Of a stretch of DNA of 5,092 nucleotides, positions 1 to 5,092 are shown piece by piece; positions within the stretch are counted from its first letter, which is position 1; each line of letters begins with the position of its first letter. The DNA is from an uncultured Mailhella sp. (GTDB taxonomy: Bacteria; Desulfobacterota; Desulfovibrionia; Desulfovibrionales; Desulfovibrionaceae). The notes below the pieces were generated by a model. That model saw only the letters and a list, made by a program, of their open reading frames with translations, was not told the DNA's origin and searched no databases. Made by a program: the position numbers and the translations under genes. The DNA is taken from NCBI GenBank assembly GCA_910579055.1, contig CAJTSU010000209.1, positions 1 through 5,092 on the forward strand. Reading direction: 5' to 3'.

Positions 1-56
1 GCGGGCGGTCTTGCAGAGCAAGACCGCGGGAAACGCTTTAATCAGCGTTTCCTTAA
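1..56. repeat. Two-hairpin intergenic repeat, copy A (cut by window start)
   Basis: This copy matches the reverse complement of 3446-3501 at 55 of 56 positions; the only difference is base 40, in the loop of the second hairpin. It holds two adjacent stem-loops. The first has a 10-bp stem (GCGGTCTTGC at 5-14 with GCAAGACCGC at 18-27) and a 3-nt loop. The second has a 9-bp stem (GGAAACGCT at 29-37 with AGCGTTTCC at 44-52) and a 6-nt loop. It ends 19 nt before the hypE start, so it may also terminate an upstream transcript, although no long T tract follows. The architecture resembles REP/BIME-type palindromic repeats, but the family is not recognised. The element may extend to the left of the window. 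Confidence 0.85.
5..52 (+). terminator. Possible terminator or mRNA-end structure (tandem hairpins)
   Basis: Two tandem perfect stems of 10 and 9 bp lie just before hypE. They could end or protect the 3' end of an mRNA from a gene left of the window. Only CCTTAAC follows, not a run of T, so intrinsic termination is uncertain. The role is inferred from position only. Confidence 0.3.
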
Positions 57-75
57 CATTCTTCAGGAAACTGAC

Positions 76-1080
76 ATGCAGCTTCTTCTTGACAGCGGCA
101 GTGGAGGCCGCGCTTCCCGGCGGCTCATTACGGACGTTTTCATCCGCCATTTTGACAATGCCGTTCTGCGCCGCATGGACGACGCCGCCGTGTTACCCAT
201 GCACGGCCCTGTTGTCATGAGTACGGACGGCTATACTGTCACGCCTCTGGAATTTCCCGGCGGGGATATCGGCTCGCTCGCGATACACGGCACGGTCAAC
301 GATGTGGCCATGATGGGCGCGCGCCCGCTGTACCTCAGTTGCGCCTTCATTCTGGAAGAAGGGCTTGAACTCGACCTTCTGGATCGTATTGCCGCTTCCA
401 TGGGAGAAGCCGCGCGCCGGGCAGGCGTTCATATCATCACCGGCGACACCAAAGTCGTACCACGCGGAGCCTGCGACAAGATATTCATCACCACAACAGG
501 AGTGGGAGAACTTATCGCTGATCCTGCGCCCTCCGGCTCGCTGGCCCGCCCCGGCGATGCCGTGCTGGTCAGCGGAAGCATGGGGGATCACGGTCTTACC
601 GTCATGGCCCGGCGGGACAATCTTTCCTTTGTGAGCGATATCGCCAGCGACAGCGCCCCGCTCAATCATATGGTGGAAAAACTGGTGCGCGAAGCGGGAG
701 AAATCCATGTACTGCGCGATCCCACGCGCGGAGGGCTGGCCACCACGCTGAACGAAATAACCGAGCAATCCGGCGTCTCCTGCGTAATCGACGAAGCAGC
801 CGTGCCCGTACATGAAAATGTGCACTCCGGCTGTGCCCTGCTGGGCCTTGATCCGCTGTATCTCGCCAACGAAGGCAAGCTGATCTGCATCCTGCCCCGG
901 GACAGGGCCGAAGCCGCGCTGAGAGTCATGAAGGAAGACGAATACGGGCGCGAGGCCGCAAACATCGGGGAAATCATCCCTGCCGCGAACGGACGCCCCA
1001 GGGTTACCCTGCGAACCCGCATGGGCGGCGGACGCCTGCTCTCCATGCTGGAAGGCGCGCCCCTGCCGAGGATTTGTTAG
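76..1080 (+). CDS. hypE: HypE, [NiFe]-hydrogenase maturation protein (carbamoyl dehydratase)
   Basis: HypE makes the cyanide ligands of the [NiFe]-hydrogenase active-site iron. In this family, HypF carbamoylates the C-terminal cysteine of HypE, HypE dehydrates it with ATP to a thiocyanate, and CN is passed to the HypC-HypD complex in the cytoplasm. The 334-residue product is full length for the family. Visible motifs are SGSGG (7-11), STDGY (49-53), FPGGDIG (60-66), NDV (75-77), TGDTKV (122-127), GDHG (170-173), RDPTRGG (214-220) and NEGK (265-268), in the order expected of the PurM-like ATP-binding fold. The chain ends in the diagnostic PRIC, with Cys334 as the modified residue, so the enzyme should be functional. 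The ATG has AGGA at 65-68, 7 nt upstream. The next gene begins 4 nt after the stop. Other hyp genes, if adjacent, would lie left of the window. Confidence 0.97.
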   Translation: MQLLLDSGSGGRASRRLITDVFIRHFDNAVLRRMDDAAVLPMHGPVVMSTDGYTVTPLEFPGGDIGSLAIHGTVNDVAMMGARPLYLSCAFILEEGLELDLLDRIAASMGEAARRAGVHIITGDTKVVPRGACDKIFITTTGVGELIADPAPSGSLARPGDAVLVSGSMGDHGLTVMARRDNLSFVSDIASDSAPLNHMVEKLVREAGEIHVLRDPTRGGLATTLNEITEQSGVSCVIDEAAVPVHENVHSGCALLGLDPLYLANEGKLICILPRDRAEAALRVMKEDEYGREAANIGEIIPAANGRPRVTLRTRMGGGRLLSMLEGAPLPRIC

Positions 1081-1084
1081 CATT

Positions 1085-2167
<1,083 letters not shown>

Positions 2168-2234
2168 CAGAACCATGTTGATGGCGCTGTGCGAGAGGTG
2201 TATTTTTACTGCGGCACGGGCGGCAAGATCCGCC

Positions 2235-2271
2235 GCCGCGAGGCTGCTGACAAAGTCAGCAGCCTCGCGGC
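2235..2271 (+). terminator. 17-bp perfect hairpin between the two glycosyltransferase genes
   Basis: The arms at 2235-2251 and 2255-2271 pair perfectly over 17 bp around an AAA loop, with a very GC-rich base (GCCGCGAGG). It lies 67 nt after the GT9 stop and 56 nt before the next start. Only CTTTGG follows, so a classic U-tract terminator is not supported. It could be a terminator, an mRNA-stabilising or processing hairpin, or a mobile palindromic repeat. The structure is certain but the function is not. Confidence 0.5.
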
Positions 2272-2316
2272 CTTTGGCCGCTGCGTAACCGTCAAACAAA
2301 ACGTAACAGACTCCTC

Positions 2317-2330
2317 GGAGAACACTCTTG
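2317..2330 (+). promoter_or_regulatory. Ribosome binding site deciding a TTG start
   Basis: GGAG at 2317-2320 lies 7 nt before TTG at 2328. An in-frame TAA at 2304 closes the frame upstream with no ATG or GTG between, and the next in-frame ATG (2364) would remove the first beta strand of the Rossmann fold. TTG is therefore the best start for the downstream glycosyltransferase. Confidence 0.75.
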
Positions 2331-3449
2331 CGCACGTTTATTTTCCTTCCGCCCCTGCCGCGCATGAGCGGCGGACTGGCCGTGCTTGCCCGCATGGGCG
2401 AAGAACTGGCCGACGCCGGTCATAACGTTTTCTTTGTCCTGCGTGAAAAGCCCGAAAACACATCATGGAGCTCCACTCTGCCCGCATCCGTACCGCTTTT
2501 GCTCTGGCAGGGAGACAAACTGGAAGCCTGCGCCCCCGGCGCTCTGCCCAATCCTCCATCACTTCAATCCGACGATATCCAGCTTTTACCCGAAGGCTGG
2601 CCTCTTGCCCTGTTTCCCGGACTGCGCGCCGGAGCAAGGGTGGTAATCTATGTGCAGAACTGGGCCTACCTGCTCGCGGAACTCCCCGACGGGCTGGAAC
2701 TGCAAAAATTGCCTGTTCACTACCTTGCCGTGTCTCGCCCTGTGGCCTGGCATGTGCGGGACATGACAGGAAAAACGGCGGAACTTCTGCGCCCCGGCAT
2801 AGACCGCCAACTGTTCCGCCCTTCCGACACATTTTCCGCAAAGGGAGAACATGACGCCCCGCCGAACCTTGCCCGCATAGCCTGGATGCCGCGCAAAAAC
2901 AGTGCGCTGGCCCGGCAAATCCGCGCCATTACCGATGCCCGTATCATCCGCCGGGGAGAAACGCCGCCTGTATGGCTGGAAATCCGCAACAAATCACATG
3001 ACGAAGTAGCCGCGATTCTGCGCAGTGCGGATATTTTTCTTGCCACCGGCTTTCCTGAAGGCTGCCCCCTTCCCCCGCTGGAAGCCATGGCTTCGGGCTG
3101 TGTGGTGACAGGCTTCAGCGGCTTTGGCGGGTGGGATTACATGCGCAATCCTGTCGAACTGCATGCCGGACGGGCGCGCGGTGATACCCCTGTATGGCTT
3201 CCCCAGCAGCTGCGCAATGAATTGCGCCATGACGACCGCCCCGGCAATGGCCTGTGGGCGGCGGACGGCGATGTGATCGGCGCTTCCTTTGCCCTTGATA
3301 AAGCCCTTGCCCTGTGGGAAGAACAGGGCGACGGATGGGATGCCCTGCGCGGCGGCGCGGCTGATACCGCAGCGCTGTATGACGCTTCCGCGCACCGCGC
3401 CGCGCTGCTCGCCTTATGGGAACGGGCGGGCAACGGGTTTTGTTTTTAA
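2328..3449 (+). CDS. Glycosyltransferase, GT-B fold, group 1 (GT4-like)
   Basis: This 373-residue protein looks like a family-1-type glycosyltransferase for envelope polysaccharide or LPS. It opens with a beta strand and glycine loop (TFIFLPPLPRMSGGLAVL, 3-20), followed by a helix and GHNVFFVL (31-38) as in GT-B N-terminal domains. The C-terminal domain has SADIFLATGFPEGCPLPPLE (233-252) and then AMASGCVV (253-260). Glu244 and Glu252 form the EX7E pattern of retaining GT-B enzymes. The middle (about 60-130) is less typical, so donor and acceptor are unknown. There is no signal peptide or obvious membrane segment. It starts at TTG with a good ribosome site. The TAA stop lies within the left end of an inverted repeat copy, and the last residues (NGFCF) come from a T-rich stretch next to that repeat. 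With the preceding GT9 gene it suggests a small surface-glycan cluster. Confidence 0.82.
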   Translation: MRTFIFLPPLPRMSGGLAVLARMGEELADAGHNVFFVLREKPENTSWSSTLPASVPLLLWQGDKLEACAPGALPNPPSLQSDDIQLLPEGWPLALFPGLRAGARVVIYVQNWAYLLAELPDGLELQKLPVHYLAVSRPVAWHVRDMTGKTAELLRPGIDRQLFRPSDTFSAKGEHDAPPNLARIAWMPRKNSALARQIRAITDARIIRRGETPPVWLEIRNKSHDEVAAILRSADIFLATGFPEGCPLPPLEAMASGCVVTGFSGFGGWDYMRNPVELHAGRARGDTPVWLPQQLRNELRHDDRPGNGLWAADGDVIGASFALDKALALWEEQGDGWDALRGGAADTAALYDASAHRAALLALWERAGNGFCF

Positions 3450-3501
3450 GGAAACGCTGATGAAAGCGTTTCCCGCGGTCTTGCTCTGCAAGACCGCCCG
3501 C
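3446..3501. repeat. Two-hairpin intergenic repeat, copy B (inverted relative to copy A)
   Basis: This is the reverse complement of 1-56 with one mismatch. The stem-loops are 3450-3473 (9-bp stem, loop GATGAA) and 3475-3497 (10-bp stem, loop TCT). The left end provides the stop codon of the upstream glycosyltransferase (TAA at 3447-3449). Its right limit cannot be set because copy A is cut by the window edge. Both stems are perfect and the single difference between copies lies in a loop, which would fit selection for folding or a recent common origin. Confidence 0.85.
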
Positions 3502-3549
3502 AAGTCGTGAATCGGGAACATTTACTTTTCCCGTTAAATGAACGACTTG
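3501..3549. repeat. Nested inverted repeats downstream of repeat copy B
   Basis: CAAGTCGT at 3501-3508 pairs with ACGACTTG at 3542-3549, and inside it CGGGAA at 3513-3518 pairs with TTCCCG at 3528-3533 around a 9-nt loop. It directly abuts repeat copy B, so it may be part of a larger composite element or of a terminator array between the glycosyltransferase and tatD-like genes. No T tract follows. Confidence 0.45.
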
Positions 3550-3559
3550 GCGTGTCTTT

Positions 3560-3585
3560 CCCAAAGAGGCTTTTGCCTCTTCGGG
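3560..3585 (+). terminator. Candidate terminator-like hairpin upstream of the tatD-like gene
   Basis: CCC (3560-3562) plus AAGAGGC (3564-3570) pairs with GCCTCTT (3575-3581) plus GGG (3583-3585) around a TTTT loop, with one mismatch. It is the third stem structure in this 190-nt intergenic stretch. There is no U tract, so it could equally be a leader structure of the tatD-like mRNA. Confidence 0.35.
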
Positions 3586-3639
3586 CATGGAGCTGATTTA
3601 TTCTGTGAATAACTCAGCGGTTCCTTAAACGGAGTAAAC

Positions 3640-4506
3640 ATGTCATCAGCCAAACACGATAAACAGCGCGCAAAAAAGGCCGCCAGAGAGCGCCCTTTGC
3701 CGGAAAGCCTTGCCTTGCCCCGCGTCGGCGTGGACAGCCATGCGCATCTTGATTCTGACCAGCTCTGGCCGGATTTCAGGAATATTCTTGAAAGAGCGGC
3801 CAAAGCCGGCTTGTCCCATATCGGCCAGGTTTTTCTCAGCCATGCGGCTTACCTCGACAAGCGAACTGTTATGGGAGAACCCCGCCCGGCTCTGCCGGAA
3901 CTGTTCTTCATGCTCGGCGTCCACCCCTGCGACGGCCTGACCGTGACCGAAGGGGAATGGGCGGCCGTTGAAAACGACTTTCGGCATGATGAACGCTTGC
4001 GCGCGGTAGGAGAAATCGGCCTGGATTTTTACTGGAAAGAGTGCCCCCATGATGTACAGGAACAAATTTTCCGCCTTCAGCTGCGCATCGCCATGCGGGT
4101 GGATCGCCCTGTGGTCATCCATTCCCGTGACGCCTTTGCCGACACGCTGCGAGTGCTGGACGACGAGGGGTTCATCGGACGGCCATTACTCTGGCATTGC
4201 TTCGGAGGCGACGAAGACGTCGCGCGGGCAATCCTGAGGCGAGGCTGGCACATTTCCCTGCCCGGCCCCGTGACCTATCCGGCCAATCACGCACTGCGCG
4301 ACGCCGCACGCATCATCCCCGAAGATCGACTGCTCGTGGAAACCGACTGCCCCTATCTCGCTCCCGTCCCCTGGCGCGGCAAACGCAATGAGCCGGCCCT
4401 TTCGGCCTTCACGGCCGCAGCCGTGGCGGAAGCCCGGGGGGAATCTCCTGAGGAACTGTGGGAGCATTGCGGCGACAACGCCCGACGCTTTTTCGGAATT
4501 TCCTGA
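3640..4506 (+). CDS. tatD: TatD-family metal-dependent hydrolase (putative DNase)
   Basis: TatD proteins are cytoplasmic TIM-barrel hydrolases using divalent metals, linked to 3'-5' exonuclease activity and DNA repair or degradation. The metal-site set is complete: the HxH pair in DSHAHLD (His34, His36), Glu125 in GEIGLD, His161 in IHSRDA, His186 in WHCFGG and Asp236 in ETDCPYLAP. GVHP (93-96) and the C-terminal GDNARRFFG (278-286) also fit the family. The protein has 288 residues, longer than the roughly 260 usual, because about 28 residues rich in Lys and Arg precede the DSHAHLD strand, where relatives normally start. The ATG has GGAG at 3631-3634 with a 5-nt gap, so the extension appears to be translated. 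The only nearby downstream alternative is GTG at 3730, which lacks a ribosome site. It is probably a separate unit from the glycosyltransferase gene, given the 190-nt structured gap. The exact paralog type (TatD, YcfH/YjjV-like) is not resolved. Confidence 0.9.
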   Translation: MSSAKHDKQRAKKAARERPLPESLALPRVGVDSHAHLDSDQLWPDFRNILERAAKAGLSHIGQVFLSHAAYLDKRTVMGEPRPALPELFFMLGVHPCDGLTVTEGEWAAVENDFRHDERLRAVGEIGLDFYWKECPHDVQEQIFRLQLRIAMRVDRPVVIHSRDAFADTLRVLDDEGFIGRPLLWHCFGGDEDVARAILRRGWHISLPGPVTYPANHALRDAARIIPEDRLLVETDCPYLAPVPWRGKRNEPALSAFTAAAVAEARGESPEELWEHCGDNARRFFGIS

Positions 4507-4527
4507 GAATATTGCTCTATAGCCTGG

Positions 4528-4549
4528 CTGTCTTCAACCGATAAGACAG
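4528..4549 (+). terminator. Small hairpin after the tatD-like gene
   Basis: CTGTCTT at 4528-4534 pairs with AAGACAG at 4543-4549 around an 8-nt loop, 21 nt after the stop codon. Only TT follows the stem, so it is a weak candidate terminator. Confidence 0.3.
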
Positions 4550-4567
4550 TTGCATACAGGTGCGAAC

Positions 4568-4604
4568 CAGTGCCACATGACATTGAATACCATGCCTGGC
4601 ACTG
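4568..4604. promoter_or_regulatory. 8-bp inverted repeat overlapping the promoter candidate
   Basis: CAGTGCCA at 4568-4575 is the reverse complement of TGGCACTG at 4597-4604, with CATG next to each arm on the inner side (4576-4579 and 4591-4594). The right arm coincides with the -24 half of the sigma-54-like motif. It could be an operator, a leader stem, or chance. Confidence 0.35.
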
Positions 4605-4612
4605 AAACGGCA
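4597..4612 (+). promoter_or_regulatory. Candidate sigma-54 (-24/-12) promoter
   Basis: TGGCAC at 4597-4602 and GGCA at 4609-4612 give the required GG-N10-GC spacing; the -12 half reads CGGCA against a TTGCA consensus, so it is imperfect. Transcription would start near 4624, giving a leader of about 42 nt before the ATG at 4666. Sigma-54 often controls flagellar genes, which fits the suggested identity of the downstream gene. No activator site was identified. Confidence 0.4.
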
Positions 4613-4665
4613 TCTGATCGTGTTTTGCAATACATGTCAAAAACGGTTCAACCACGGAGGTGTTT

Positions 4666-4854
4666 ATGACTATTGGCGGAACCAGCCTGACGGCCCCGGC
4701 TCAAGCGGCCATAGGCGCGCTGAAAAGCTCTCTGGACACTCAGGCGAGCCTTGTGGGTCAATTGCTCAATGGCGCAACCCAGAATACGGAAGCTATGGTA
4801 AACGCCGCACTGGGAGAAGCAGGAAAAGGCACCAGGCTGAATCTCACGGTGTAA
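4666..4854 (+). CDS. Small YjfB-like putative motility protein
   Basis: This 62-residue protein starts at ATG 4666, with GGAGG at 4656-4660 and a 5-nt gap. A GTG at 4660 in the same frame overlaps that ribosome site and is less likely. The layout resembles the YjfB-type putative motility family: a short variable N-terminus, a helix with ALKSSLDTQASLVGQLL (19-35), a linker, and an end in LGEAGKGTRLNLTV (49-62), where relatives carry a leucine-glycine segment and a short beta tail. This is judged from memory of the family pattern. There is no signal peptide, membrane segment or cysteine. The biochemical role of the family is unknown to me. It stands alone, preceded by a possible sigma-54 promoter and followed directly by a strong hairpin, so it is probably monocistronic. 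Confidence 0.65.
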   Translation: MTIGGTSLTAPAQAAIGALKSSLDTQASLVGQLLNGATQNTEAMVNAALGEAGKGTRLNLTV

Positions 4855-4888
4855 TTCTCCTTCCGGCGTTTCCATGCCGGAAGGAGAA
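4855..4888 (+). terminator. 13-bp perfect hairpin directly after the small gene
   Basis: The arm TTCTCCTTCCGGC (4855-4867) begins on the base after the stop codon and pairs perfectly with GCCGGAAGGAGAA (4876-4888) around an 8-nt loop. The position fits a transcript end, but TGCGGAG follows instead of a U tract. It may act as a terminator with help from the next hairpin, or protect the mRNA end. Confidence 0.55.
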
Positions 4889-4930
4889 TGCGGAGCCGGC
4901 CAGGCCGGTGACCGAAAAATGTCAGCAGGC

Positions 4931-4995
4931 CCTTGCTTTGCTGTCTGTTTCCCTCAGTCCCTCTGCGGTTGAAGGAAACAGACAGCAAAGCAAGG
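4931..4995. terminator. 22-bp perfect inverted repeat (possible bidirectional terminator)
   Basis: The arms 4931-4952 and 4974-4995 are perfect reverse complements over 22 bp (left arm begins CCTTGCTTTGC and ends TCTGTTTCC). The 21-nt loop can add a few more pairs after one mismatch. TTTG follows on the + strand. It is too long and perfect for chance. It may be a terminator or a palindromic mobile repeat; no second copy is present in the window. Confidence 0.6.
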
Positions 4996-5008
4996 TTTGT
5001 CATCAGCC

Positions 5009-5092
5009 TTAGAGCATTTTGCGATTGAAAGTATCTACCAGCCAGGATCCTGTGTTCTGGCGCGCAGGTTTCACGCCTGAAGCCGGAGCTTG
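5009..5092. other. Unresolved window edge, possible partial gene
   Basis: No gene can be confirmed here. On the minus strand a frame is open from the edge to a TAA at 5011-5009 and would end in WLVDTFNRKML, which could be the C-terminus of a convergent gene. On the + strand a GTG at 5052 with AGGA at 5043-5046 could open a frame beginning MFWRAGFTPEAG. Both are short and neither is recognised. Confidence 0.2.

Noticed and set aside
2189..2425. Short + frame across the spacer between the glycosyltransferases
   Set aside because: It runs through the 17-bp palindrome and overlaps the start of a well-supported gene in another frame.
2235..2995. CRISPR-like or other tandem repeat array
   Set aside because: No regularly spaced direct repeats were seen; the repeats in the window are palindromes or an inverted pair.
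4568..4583. Second sigma-54 motif on the minus strand at the left arm of the inverted repeat
   Set aside because: The -24-like TGGCAC is present but the GC of the -12 half is one base out of register.
4620..5012. 130-codon + frame over the small motility-like gene and the 22-bp palindrome
   Set aside because: It has no good ribosome site, and its sequence crosses both hairpins; the 62-residue frame has GGAGG and family resemblance.

Overview
The window looks like chromosomal DNA from a Gram-negative anaerobe. It is GC-rich by eye, encodes a [NiFe]-hydrogenase maturation factor (HypE), carries two glycosyltransferases (one of the lipopolysaccharide heptosyltransferase type), and has a small protein resembling the YjfB-type putative motility family. 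This mix, with a sigma-54-like promoter candidate, would suit a Desulfovibrio/Bilophila-type sulfate or sulfite reducer. That assignment is inference and was not tested by any search.

Layout, with all recognised genes on the + strand: (1) 1-56, a two-hairpin repeat element cut by the window edge; (2) 76-1080, hypE; (3) 1085-2167, a family-9 (heptosyltransferase-like) glycosyltransferase only 4 nt downstream; (4) 2168-2327, a spacer holding a 17-bp perfect hairpin; (5) 2328-3449, a GT-B family-1-type glycosyltransferase starting at TTG; (6) 3446-3501, a second copy of the repeat, inverted and overlapping the previous stop codon, followed by further stem-loops up to about 3585; (7) 3640-4506, a TatD-family metal-dependent hydrolase with a basic N-terminal extension; (8) 4507-4665, a leader with a small hairpin, an inverted repeat and a sigma-54-like -24/-12 motif; (9) 4666-4854, a 62-residue YjfB-like protein; (10) 4855-5092, two strong hairpins (13 and 22 bp) and an unresolved edge.

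HypE makes the cyanide ligands of the [NiFe] active site. The two glycosyltransferases probably act on the cell envelope, so genes 2, 3 and 5 look like a positional cluster rather than one pathway. TatD is a conserved housekeeping-type nuclease, and the small protein appears to be a separate transcription unit. No CRISPR array, tRNA, rRNA, transposase or phage gene was seen. The most distinctive feature is the pair of near-identical (55/56) inverted two-hairpin repeats bracketing hypE and the two glycosyltransferases. I see no convincing evidence of a new multi-gene system.
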